Source: Xylocopa sonorina
Taxonomy: Eukaryota; Arthropoda; Insecta; Hymenoptera; Apidae
DNA: 64,000 nt
Direction of reading: 5' to 3'
NCBI RefSeq assembly: GCF_050948175.1
Contig: NC_135197.1
Span: 4,606,501 to 4,670,500, forward strand
Under the pieces are notes generated by a model that was given only the letters and a program-made list of their open reading frames with translations, was not told where the DNA came from and made no database searches. Within the stretch, counting starts at the first letter, position 1. Each line of letters opens with the position of its first letter. Position numbers and translations under genes: made by a program. Positions 52,878-64,000 of the stretch are shown one piece after another.

Positions 52878-55800
52878 TTGGGGAATCCATGGGGAGCGAA
52901 AGTGGCGGGGGTTGGAACGCGTGGGCCAAAAGCAAAGCAAGACGAGCCGAGGGGTTGAAAGGATGCGGTTGGTAGGAGACTTCGCCCGGAGCGAGTACGT
53001 GCTCCAAAGGATATTAAAGTATTTTAATTGCGGCGGATTTCGCGGAACGCTGGAAGGATTTATTCGAAATCACTCGATTGAGTCTATGAATAGGGATCAA
53101 GCTCTTTCTCTTTCATCTGTTCCCCCTGTTCTGAACGCGCCCCTCCCGTCGCCCGTTGGACCGACGCTGCACGCTGACGCCCGGTGCCGGAATTCGGTAC
53201 GTCGCCGATGGAAGGCAGAAATAATTGAATATTTAATGGGATAACTGGGCGTTCGTACCAGCCGCGGACATCGTCGCGACCGAAAAGGAGGGCGCGATCT
53301 ATCGAACGTTGCCATCCGTCATTACTTCGACCGCGAGTCGTCGATTTTTCCCTCGCCGACGAGACTTGCCGGCCAATTTCCTGGACAATCTCGCCTCGAG
53401 ACGAGACTCTCACCCTCTGTCCACCCCATAACGCGATGAAAGAGGAATTACCCGGGTAGATTCATTCGCGACGCTCGTGTTACACGATCAGACGTTGGTA
53501 ATTAAACGTGGAACAATTGTTCTCTGGTTGTTTCTCTGATTTTAATCGCGAGCTCGAAAGGAATTAACGTTGACAGTTCAAGACTGGACGTGGTGATACG
53601 AGTATACGAGGGTTACTTTAAAACGTTCTCAGGAAGTTCTGAACGTCGAAGGGATAGTAGTAACAGAATTTCCGTAGGAGAAAATTCGAAAATATTAATT
53701 TACCGCGGTCTCAGCTGTATCCGATATTCCCTGAGAACTGGTTCGCGAGCGATAACCTAGTTTCGAAAGCTGTTCATAATTTGGTTAGATTTTCTTATTT
53801 TCGTTGCCCGTATCGTATCGTACATTTACATGCCTCGACTAAATTAAGTTCCCAAACGGAAGGCTACGTCGTTCCCGTTACGCCAGAACTGTGAGAGCGC
53901 TGAGGAAGTAGACCGGATATCTTCTGCGCGGTCAATTTCGAATTTTCATCATTCATCCGCAAAGGGGAACAACATTCTGGAATCGAAACGGATGAATAGC
54001 GAAGGAGTTGCAACTTCGATTGCGAGCAATTCTTATTGTTCTTTGTTCAGCGACAGCCACGAATCGCGTATGCATTTTCATTCAGACGATAATTCGCGGT
54101 TCATTGTAAAATGACAGAGAGGGAGAAGAAAAAAAAGGGAGAGAGAAAGAGAGAGTGAACGAGATATCTGTCAAACGTGATGGAACGACGCAAGATATTT
54201 TTCGCGGGCAATTTGTTACGGTCTCGTGGATTCTTCCGTTTCGGATGTGCCGTTGAACAATAATCCTCCGCGTCAACCGTTCGCCGGTAACGGGGTCGTT
54301 CATCATATTTCTTATCACTCTCACCTAGCGCTGATCGCGGCGGAAAGTGACGGGCGCAGCTGCTCTTAGCGTTTTGTGTAACTCAATAACGGGGCTAACG
54401 AGGCTCGTACGATTAACTTGGCCGCCGATAAATTTCATCGCCCTTTTCCACCTCGCGGCCTTCGAAATCTTCGCGGACAGAGGGTGAAGCGAAACCGTTG
54501 TCGTCGTTCCCGCGGCTGTCGACTCTGAATTATCGGGATTACGCTTCCGTTATCATTGCTGACGTCGAAGCGTTACTTGGCGAACGGAAATCAGAGTTAA
54601 TCGCGTGAGATTTAAACGAAACACCGTGCACAACGTACACTTGGATCTGGTAACGATAAAAATGAACAGATTTCTTTTTTTTGTTTAATTAAATTTATCG
54701 AGGCTGTACGATTTTGGAACGAAATTGCACGATTTTATAGTTATACTGATTTTACGGTACGTGCCACCTAACACGCGTATAACTAGCTCTCATCGGATAC
54801 ACATAATCACGAATATTGGCCATAAAATTAGTTATTGATTTTAGTGTGCACCGCAGGTTCTTAATCATCGTTCCGCGACTCGACTGTATCTCATGGTGCG
54901 ATGCTTCATTAAAGCTGATAAACCTAAGCGTCGCTTCTTTGAACGAAACCTAATGACAGTAATTAAAGCCTACTATCTATCACCGTGTACAATTACACGC
55001 TTACTTTGGCGCATGTATTCCGTGCGACCTGTGCATAATCGAAAACACGAACTCGTGTCTGAATATCGCTTGTAACAGGGAGAAAAATCGTTTCGACGTT
55101 ACGAAATCGAAACTCGAATTCTACCAACGAATCCCCGATGTTTCGCACGTTCAATGGACCGTTGTCTAAATATTTAAGCATCCCGCTCGCTATTGCCCTA
55201 TTACTTCCAGCGTCACGAGGCTCGCAACGAGATTAAACACCGGCACGATCGTAACTCGGATGGTTACTTCCGTCGGTGGTTCGAAAGGGCCACGGTTCGA
55301 TCCGCGAATTCGGAAAAAGCTACGGTTCCATAAAAACTTGCCACGACTGAGCTGCGTTTAACGAATGTAATGGGTTCGCCGGTTTAAACCGGCCACTCTA
55401 ATCAAGAAAGTGGTCTACCGTGGTACCGCGAGAACCCTCGCCGCGAAAATCCTCTGCCTCTCCTCCCCACGAACCACCCCTCGCCTCGTTCCTGGTCCCA
55501 GTCCCTCTGATTGACGACGAATAAAGGAAATTATACCGCGGTGAAGCTCTTCTATCGGCGCCGCAGCAAAAAGCAACACCGTTCCCGATCCTCGAGGCTT
55601 CGTCTGTAAATCCTATCCGTGATTTCCGGTGGACCACAGGTAAAAAGTCTTCGCTAACCGTTACGCGGAACGCGGATGGATAAAAGGGGCGCGGTATCGA
55701 ATTTTCTGGTCCAGGTACGAAAAGTTTTTCCAGCCAGGGGAGATTGCTCGGTTTCTTGCGCGTCGCGCGTATGAAAGGGACACTTCTGAATGGTAAAAGA

Positions 55801-58765
55801 ACTGCGGACAATCATTTTTGCTACGCGATATGTGATTGGAAATTTGTTCGATTCTCTCGCCGCTGGAGAGATTACGGAACGGTATCGCGGTGGTTATGGA
55901 TTTCGCTCGCTTTGAGGGATCCAACGGAATAATTATTTTTCAGATTTTTTCAGGATTTAAAAGAGATTACAAGAGGGCATTGTGGATCTTTGAGTGTGCT
56001 CTCTTTGAGGGATTTGCTACGGAAAATTATATTTCGGATTTGAAATATAGCATCATCGTAGTATCGCGGAATTTTTTAAAAATTTCGAACATTACCGGTG
56101 AACTTCCAAAAGTACAATTGAACGTGTTTCGGATGGAAAACGTAACTAGACGAATGATTTCGCTCGAGGCTTTAAATCGGTCATCGAACGATGCAACGAA
56201 TTCGAGGGATTAGACTCCGGACGAAGTTTGATACCCAGGGCAGAAGTTTCTCACTCGAATGCCCAGGCACGGTTTCAAAGAAGCGTGCTTAATTCCGCAT
56301 ACAGTTCCAGCCAGTTTCTAATTACATTAAAGGATCTGCTTAACGAGAACAAATGCACACTCCGGACGGGAGACAACGTTCGTCGCGGAAAAAAGCTGCC
56401 GCGAGACTCGAGGAAACTTTATCATCGAATCCACTTTCGCAACTGGACGAACTAACAAGAGGCACCCCGAACGACGAGCACCTTCAAAGAGATCTCCTCG
56501 ACTCGCGTTAAATACCTCTACTTAGCCGCGAACGTTCCTCGCGGCGCGTTCCACTTGTTTTCATCGTTCGAGCGAAACGGCTGAATAAATTGCGAGTCGC
56601 GCAGGGGAATCGAAGGAACGCCGCCGCGTTATTTCCACGGTGAAACTAGTGGCTCCCCGTATCACCCATTCCCGGCGCAGAACCGAGCAATCAACTTGCA
56701 AATCATGCGACCCAGTCGAATCGTTATCACCGATAGTACCGCGCGGCTATCGAGACTAACGCGTTACTCTCTCGTGCATCACGCTCGGGAGAGAACGAAC
56801 CTGGCTGGACGCGTTGCGTAACGCCGTTCCACGCGTCGACTCGGTAGGGAAAAGTACAGCCATTAAAACAAACGTTAATTCCCACGATGGAACGCGTAAC
56901 GATCTTGCGTCGCGGCCATTACGTACAGCCTGCACGTGCACCCCCTACACGCGTACCTGGGCACGTTTCGCGCTGGTGACACAACGATGGTGCACAGCGT
57001 CGTGTCTCGGTTAACGCTTGCTCTTGGCTGAACGCTTCGAACGGAGAACACGCTGGTTCCCCCGATTTCGGACAAGTTTTGATGACTTCGGTTAACTTTT
57101 AATGACTTGGCTTTCGGTAAGTTTTAATGACGTCCATGGATGGATTTCAGATTCGATATTCCTATCGTTCGAAGGCGGTTTCGGCGCGAGCATTCTTAAC
57201 AGAAGCTTTTCGAAACGCTTTCGAAGGTGAATCTCGTAGGGAATATGCATACGCGTGTCTATCTTCGTTTTTGAATGGCGAGCTCGCGTGGTCTGAAAAT
57301 TCTTCTGTTTTACTCGCACTCTTCTATTCTGCATCCTGTCGTCGACGTTCGTCGTCATCGCGCCACGTTGCTACAAGCTAATCTATTCGCGGTAATTGTT
57401 AATTTCCATTTTTCGCAAACTCTTTGCCCGACGGGAGAATCTCGCGCGTCCGCGCGGAAATCTTTTAAAGTACAACGCATTCTCCACTCCTAGAGTCCAT
57501 TACGAAATCTTGACAAAAAGCTCGACAAACACTTCCGCTTTACTCGCGCGGCAAAGTAACCAGCTAACCTTCCGCTCGCAAGTTTTATCCGCCCCGTCTA
57601 AAATCGTTCTGGGAGCTTCGCTTTAAACCTTCCTACCCCCAGCTCATCGCGGCCCCCGCCGCTCCAGCCTCAAAGTGAAATGTTGTTACATCCACGGGGT
57701 GCATCGGAATTGAAGGAATCCCGAAGGAACTCAAAGGCACGGGGAAAGGGGGCGCAGTGTCTGCGCAGACTAAAAGGGGAATTATAGGAGGCTTTAAATA
57801 TTTATCAAGCCGTGGGCCAGTCTACCGTCGGCGAGCTTTGACAAAGTACAAGAGGCTGCTAATGAATCCAACCGGCTGGGAATAATTCTTTGTCCCCGTC
57901 CCTGTCCCAGCGAATAGAATTTAAGAGACGGGGCACGACAACTTTTCCATTCGCCGATCTTTCTCGATATCCTTCGATTTCCATCTATCGATCGACGTTC
58001 CTTCGACTGTTCGTTGGTGGTCGTCCGTTTATCAGCTGATCGAAAGTGTTGCCTTGTCCCAGTTGCGTGCGAACGCAGATTCGACTGATAACCAACTTAC
58101 TTGACAGAATCGAGTGCAATGTCGCAACGTTGCATCGCGATACACGAGACAGGTGGATCTCAACGTGTACTATCAGCCTCTCGAATCGTCGGACGACCAC
58201 TTGAAAGCAGCGAGATGGATATTGAGAACGGAAACAGCTAAGCATGGGTTGAAGTTCGTCTCGAGACATGTATCGGATGTATCGCATGCAAATTGCATCG
58301 ATACAAGCCTCAACGAGTATTGGATCCTTGGAAGCGCATATAGCGGACGAAGTGGAGACTAGTCGAAGACGTAGTTTTAATTAAGAGTCTAGGACGAAGA
58401 GTGCGACGTATTTCCCAGCCACATTGGAACAGTGGAAATAAAATTTCTTACGTATCCCAGAAAAGCCCGCGAGAAAGGGTAGAATGTATCTCTTCGAGAC
58501 TTTCTCCGCGTCTCTCGTTCTCCTGCACTCCGTTCTTTTCATTCCGTGCCCTTCCGATCGGAAAGTTCGTTTCCTCCGGAAGGGAGCCGACCACTTCACC
58601 GTCGAGCTATCGATTACGTCGGTTGGCGAGGGAAAAAAACGCGACGAGCGAATTCGAGCGAACCAACGACGTTCGACGTTCGTACAAGGAGATTTCCAAT
58701 TATCGAGAATAAGTCGCTGGAACGCTTGGGAAGCGAAATCTCAATGGAGTCCCATTGATTCCTAC

Positions 58766-58851
58766 GAGAAAGTGGGAGGAGGTGGGATGGAAGAAAAGGA
58801 AGAAGAAAGTGAAAGGAGGGAGGAAAAGGAAGCGAGAGAAGAAGAGGAGGA
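58766..58851. repeat. Long purine-rich tract (about 86 nt)
   Basis: A GGA/GAA-rich run with only a few pyrimidines lies about 900 bp from Ig exon A. It produces a spurious Glu-rich frame on the plus strand. Confidence 0.8.
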
Positions 58852-59734
58852 CGCTCGTAGCTGACGACGAAGAAGCGGAGGGGTGCAAGGGTGGCGTATG
58901 AGGCGTACAATTTTTAATCTTGACGAGGCATTCACAGCACGCTGGATTAGAAACGCGGTAGAAAAAAGATGCCGGCTAGGCTTAGTCCGCGCACGTCGAA
59001 AGATAATAATCTGCCGCGAATGCTTATCTCCGACGAGGGGATTCGCTCGTCGAGGATAGGGTGGGATTATTTATCGTCCTGACTCGACTCCGCTCGCGCG
59101 ACAGCTCTCCTCTGACTGGCCCGCTGTTATAGACTAATGTGATTACACGATTTATCGTTTTGTTTGCTGATGACTGCCAAGAGACTAATAGCCTCGACGT
59201 TGAGAGCAAGTGGAAACGCTCTGCGGGTGATAGGGGGTGGAGATAATTTTGTCTAGGGGTGGAAAATGAAAATACGATATTTTTATGCTCCTCGGGGGGC
59301 TGTTTGTTTTAATGCGCGAATAATGACTATCAAACAGGCGCCGTTTGCGTGCGATGAGGATTTCTCTCGGAACAGGAACGGCAGAGGGACGAAAAGGGAA
59401 CGCGAGCGGATCCAACGTCGAGTTGTACTCTCGAGGTATCCCGTTCTTTTAATCCTTCGTCTCGCATTTTTGTCGACGGACTAATATTTTACTGTACAAT
59501 TTTCCTCGAATGGGGAACGAAAAATGTATATTTTTTTCAAATCCCTCACAGTTCATTCGCTCCTGATTCCGTCCCCAGTTTTCCCGCGTTACAGCGAAAC
59601 TTCATTGCGAAATACCGATGCTCGTCCTCCCGCTGTTCTCGTTTTTTTTTTTTTTTCTACATTTTCCGTCGGTTTCCGCGCGTGTGGTATGCAGGCAACG
59701 AAACATCGAATCCTTCGTCATCGTTGTCACTTAC

Positions 59735-59857
59735 CCCGTTGCCAGATCGGCGTGCTCGCCGGATTGCTGTACACCTCGCATTTCAAGCTGACGGACATCC
59801 CCTCGACGATCGGAATTCCAAAACCAGGTAAACGCGTTATCGCGAACGACGGAGTAT
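59735..59857 (-). CDS. Ig-superfamily gene, exon A (N-terminal half of an Ig domain)
   Basis: Coding exon of 123 nt encoding the first half of an immunoglobulin domain of a probable cell-surface or secreted adhesion or recognition protein. On the minus strand an acceptor (CTGTTTCAG) precedes it and a strong donor (GTAAGTGAC) follows. It is symmetric: it enters with two bases of a split codon and leaves with one (phase 1-1). The reading contains EGMSVSLKCEVYSNP, the B-strand Cys, followed 12 residues later by the C-strand Trp in TPIWQR; this Cys-x11-Trp arrangement is typical of C2/I-set Ig domains. Its last base G joins the next exon's AC to form an Asp codon, so the domain continues without a gap in the exon at 48.7 kb. 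The upstream partner exon and signal peptide were not found. An Ig-domain exon is very likely; the specific gene is not identified. Echinoid/Fred-type insect adhesion molecules are one possibility from memory only. Confidence 0.85.
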
Positions 59858-62800
59858 CTGAAACAGGTATTAAGCAATTACTGTCAATCCTGGTATCAAT
59901 AGTCACGCGTCGATCGCGTGTCCTCGGTAAAAAATAAGAAAGAAACGCGATAAATCGCTTTCGTTGGAGAAACAGCTGTAATTATTTCTGTCAAAATAAA
60001 GTACAACCGTTGATCGAACAGATCGATCAACGAAGTCGAGCGTACAAGATGATCAATTAATATTGCCAATTTCGTTAATGGCGCGCTGAGTTTGAATTCA
60101 ACGAGGTTGCTCAAAGTATCTAGTCCTCGAGCCAGAAAAAGACTCGAGTCGCAATATCTTCGATTCTTTTATAGGGTGTACATATTTTCACAGTGGGCGG
60201 TGTCTCTATTGTTGTTTATTAAACTGCACGGCGAAACTGGAACGGCGGGTCCGCTCGATAAGACCAGAGCTTAGTGGCTTAACACAAATTGCATAGTAAT
60301 GAGGTATCGCGAAATTTCGTATTGGCCGGCGTGGAACGTAGGCTTAAGGCACAGGATTTGAAATGTGTCTCACCCTGCAGGAGTAAATTCAACTTAGTTT
60401 CCTTTACGGGAACACGGGCCAGGAAGTCAATTAAGGGTAAACCGCGTTGCAAAGATCTCTCGAGTTACGGCTGCTAATACGCGGCTACGAACGGAAAAAC
60501 TTTGGCCAGCATTTAGCTTCGAACACTGCTGCAAATATCTTCGTATAGTCCACGAAAGAAGAAGAGAACAGTCGCGAGCGTGACAAAGGGAGGAGGCCAA
60601 TATAAAGAGTGATAAAAGTTTCAAGTTAGAGCCAACAATTCCGCGTAGCAAGTGACTATTACCACCACGCCCTCGATTCAACCCCAATTATCTCCTGCAC
60701 AGCCGCTATCGCGCTGGTTTGACGCCTCCAACTGGTCACGTTGATAAAAGCCCACAAAAAGTCGGAAGGTGAAAGAGAGAAAGAACGGCCATCGCGCGAA
60801 ACGAAGGCAAAAATGGCGCGATTCCGTAACAATTGAAACGAGGAGGAAACGGGCCGGCTTTGCCGCGGCACGGACATCAAACCTACTAATCGGCAAAACG
60901 GAACTGCGCCTCTGACGAACGAGCCACCCCGTTCGCCACCCCCTCGTGTCCCTGCCGCGGCACTAGCGTTCCTTCCGCGTCATTAACGACCGACCTCGAA
61001 CTAGGTGACAGAATCGGGCCGTACGCGGAACGTACTGAACGCACCAATGTGTGCACGCGTGTCCACACAAGCGCAGATTTGTACGCACGACGACGCGTTT
61101 ACAGTGCTCTGCAAAAGTCCTCCACAATTGGTACCAATTTTCTGATTTCTTGTGATTGACTATCAAATTAATTTTTGGGAAAGAATTATTATTACATTCT
61201 TATCAGCCACTTACGTCTGTTACCTATGAATCCCAAATTTATAGAAAATTGTAGGATGCACAAAGCTTTGATCTAAAAGCTATGGAATACCTAAGGAATT
61301 TTTTATTTAATGCAGAGAAGGAAAGAAAATTAAGAGCGACGATAGGTCGTTCGAAATGTTGTAAATTTGATTTTAAAGCATACTCCTCGTGGATAATGCA
61401 GGATTTTTCATGGGTACCGTACGTACACCAGCACACACGATACGCGTGATAGAATCGAAAGCGTTCGAGGATCGGAGCTGGCGCGTTTCGAGGCCGCGAT
61501 TAATTAACGAACAGCATAGGACAGTGAAGATTTTACGATCCACGGGTCGCGCGTACTCGTTAAAAACAACACCCAGCCACGGTTCCGTCATCTCTCCCCT
61601 CTCCAATTTCCATCCCGTTGTCCTTTTTTTCCTCTCCAACCCTCGGTCGGATTGATGACGATGGGTCTCGCGCGCAACGGGGTGCAGGCTGGCGCCTTCT
61701 CGCGCGGAAGCAGAGCTACCCCTGGCGCCGTTCCGTGCGTTTCGTCGCGCGTCGCATCGGGTCGTTCGGTTCGTTAATATTTCAGGGGCGCGGCGACGCG
61801 AGGCGGCGGGAGGGTGTCGGGAGGTGTCGAGGTCGCGAAATAAATTGGTGGTTTTGGAAGGGAAGAAGGCGGTGGTTGGCTGCTGCGGAGGAAACCGGTT
61901 GCGAGCGGAATGGAGACGGATCGGCTGAGGAGAGCTTTCTTCGTTGGAGAACGCGGGCGAGGAAGAGAACGCGTGGAGAAAGCGCGAGGGAGAGGGCTCG
62001 CAACTGGGAGGGGGTGGTGAAAAAAGAAGCGAGAGGCTTTTCCTCGCTTCGACTACCGGATGGCTCCGAGTTATTCACTCGGCTATAATAGTGCGGTGCT
62101 GAGACAATGCGAGCTTAATGAAAGCCACCCCTCGCGTTCTCCTTTCACCTGGCTGTCTCACCCTTTCTTTCTCCCTCGCTCGCGAGCCGCCGCGTCCGTC
62201 TGCGTCGCGCTTGTCGTTCCTCGTCCTCCTCGTCCCTCTTTCCGGTTGCTTTCGAAGAGAGGCCCTCTGTCTTTCTCCCTTCCTCTGTTTGCCCCTGCAC
62301 TCTCGACGCGAACGCCGACGCCGACGCTGTGTAACCCCGGCGCAGTGGCGTAAACACCGAACAAAGCAAACAATGAGACACAGAAGTGTCCCACAGACCT
62401 CGATCGCTTAATGAGAACTTTAAAGCGCCTCCGCAAACTACCAGTCTGTCTGTTTCAGACAGGTTCACCAGACACGCGCAGGGAGAGGGGCGCGTGTACG
62501 TAGAGACGATTGTACGTCCTGGGCGGTTTTTAAAGTGTCCGACGAGGGGTTCGAGAAGAACTGGAGGACTCGAGCTTGTACCAATGATTGCAGACAGCTC
62601 TTTGGGAGTTTAATTCCTTGTGTTGCCAAGGGACATCCTATTCAATGTTCCACGAAGGTTACGATATTCTTGATGGTCAGAGCATCTTGCGAAATAGTAC
62701 GTATTTGTGGTTCACCAATAAGTATAAAATATACCATACGTTTCACGTTCTTTTAATTGTTTCTGTACATTTAAATCTCTCCCACGGATACGTAAAAATT

Positions 62801-64000
62801 AGACTAGCCTTACTGACAGTACCGAGAACAAATACAAGAGACAAATATAATTTTTCATTAAGCCAGAATCGTGGACCGTCAAAGCTCCATCGCGTACCTT
62901 TAACGCGCCAACTGTACAAACACCCCGTTCGCTTTTACGCGCCTCCCCTCGTCGCTCTCGTTTGCTCTGTGCCCGATAAATCGCACGTCCGGGACTCGTT
63001 CGACGCGAAATTCCTGCTCCATTTCCCCGCGCCCGTGTGTAATTCCCTTTACGCCGGTCATGAATTAACGTAAGACGAAAACGACAGCAGATTCTCGCCC
63101 CCTTTCCACCGCGTCGTCGATCGCGCGCCATCGCCAAAGGGTGAAGCGGAGGCGTTGGAAAGAGGGCGTCTTCAGAGAAATTTTTCCCGTCGTTGCCGCG
63201 GCTTCCGTGGCGCTCGTAAACCTTGTACGGGCCGTTAAACAAACCTATACATACACCAGCCAGCAGAAAAAGGGGCTCTTCTGCCACCAGTCGCCCAACT
63301 GGCAGAGTTGCATGGAGGCGCGTGAAAAAGAGCCGACGTACCAGTTCGACTGCGACTGCATCAAGCCCAGTCTGTAATTTGTATCGCGAGATAACTGTTG
63401 CCAGCGTGTGCCGCGGTCAAAGGGATGCTTCTCTGGCCTGGAATTTTGGATCGAGGGAGAGGATAAAAAATGAAAAGAGAAGAAAGGGTGACGGGAGGAA
63501 ATAATAGGAGGAGGCGGAGAGGAGATAAGCGGATCGAAACGGATCGAGCGTGACCGTTGTTGTTCTTGCTGGTTACTGCCTTGTGTTTTATGATACGACC
63601 AGCGTGGCTGCTTCCGTGGCTGGGATTTACTATCGTTTTGTAATCAGTGCGCGCACGGTAATTTAGACGGTGCTATTGTTTCGGGTTTTTGGATCCTCCT
63701 TCCCTGCTTGTTGGTGGTTAAAGCTCGAGATGGTGGCTGGCGGTTTCGCTTTAATTGATGTAATTTTGCTTCGTTGATTCTGAATTCTCTTTCGACGGAT
63801 GTCGATAAAGCAATCTGTGTTCGATTAATTGCGCTGTGTTATTAAACAAAAAAATTCGGTTCGCGATCAGTAGACGCGAATCAATCGGTGAAGTAGACAG
63901 CGTTAGGATTTAACGATGCAGAAATTGGTATCGAAGTCTGCCGGAAAATTGGATGAGTTCGAAAACATAATTAGAATTCTTTATCCGCGAGTATCCAGTA
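59858..64000. other. Intron or upstream region of the Ig gene
   Basis: This lies 5' of Ig exon A on the minus strand, beyond its acceptor. Exon A begins inside a codon, so at least one upstream coding exon must exist, either here unrecognised or past the window edge. GA-rich and CT-rich low complexity at 61.8-62.3 kb gives spurious charged frames. Confidence 0.55.

Larger units (their letters stand above)
48805..59734 (-). other. Intron between Ig exons A and B (10.9 kb)
   Basis: The intron is bounded by GTAAGTGAC (donor, after exon A) and TTTGTGTTTCAG (acceptor, before exon B) and has phase 1. It holds two long purine tracts (52.8 and 58.8 kb), a degenerate minisatellite (50.3-50.5 kb) and an initiator plus downstream-element match at 58.06-58.09 kb on the minus strand. 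No additional coding exon was recognised. Long open frames on both strands at 49.6-50.0 kb and 52.6-53.2 kb coincide with purine-rich low-complexity DNA. Confidence 0.65.

Noticed and set aside
61618..62088. 156-codon plus-strand Arg/Glu/Gly-rich frame
   Set aside because: It comes from a GA-rich low-complexity region, with no domain or conserved motif seen.
1..64000. CRISPR arrays, rRNA genes, bacterial operons, riboswitches
   Set aside because: No regularly spaced identical repeats, no conserved rRNA core sequences and no compact gene clusters; the window is eukaryotic.

Overview
This is eukaryotic, almost entirely non-coding DNA, most likely from an insect. Hymenoptera (a bee or relative) is my best guess: CpG dinucleotides are abundant throughout and clearly not depleted, GC content looks intermediate, (GA)n/(CT)n runs are frequent, and the only recognisable gene has very long introns and an insect-like immunoglobulin (Ig) superfamily product. 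The taxonomic call is an inference. No bacterial-style gene clusters, operons, rRNA or CRISPR are present.

The firmest content is three consecutive coding exons of one Ig-domain cell-surface gene on the minus strand, at 59857-59735, 48804-48661 and 44860-44588. Each has good splice signals. All three are symmetric phase 1-1, so they join in frame across introns of about 10.9 kb and 3.8 kb. The first two form one Ig domain (Cys, Trp at +12, second Cys at +43). The third forms most of a second, unusually compact Ig domain. Signal peptide, further domains and any membrane segment are not visible, so the gene extends beyond what I can find here. Echinoid/Fred-like adhesion proteins are one possible identity, not established.

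On the opposite strand, near 30.0-30.4 kb, is a candidate transcription start and 5' UTR exon. It has an initiator, a downstream promoter element at the exact expected spacing, a stretch of about 525 nt with no ATG on the plus strand, and a splice-donor-like sequence. Around 18.0-18.6 kb a second long ATG-free stretch shares a 26-bp near-identical block with 44.45 kb.

Mobile and repeat content includes a 466-bp non-autonomous inverted-repeat element (MITE-like) at 34784-35249, with terminal inverted repeats of about 105 bp and an internal direct duplication. There are also two degenerate minisatellite-like arrays (44-bp period at 28.5 kb, about 43-bp period at 50.4 kb), several microsatellites, two long purine tracts, an 18-bp-stem hairpin at 24.1 kb and a perfect palindrome at the left edge.

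Region by region: 1-30 kb is non-coding with hairpins and microsatellites; 30-30.4 kb holds the putative plus-strand first exon; 30.4-44.6 kb is non-coding and contains the MITE; 44.6-59.9 kb is the Ig gene with its introns; 59.9-64 kb is probably intron or upstream sequence of the Ig gene. Most open frames longer than 60 codons here look like chance frames in CpG-rich DNA and were left out.
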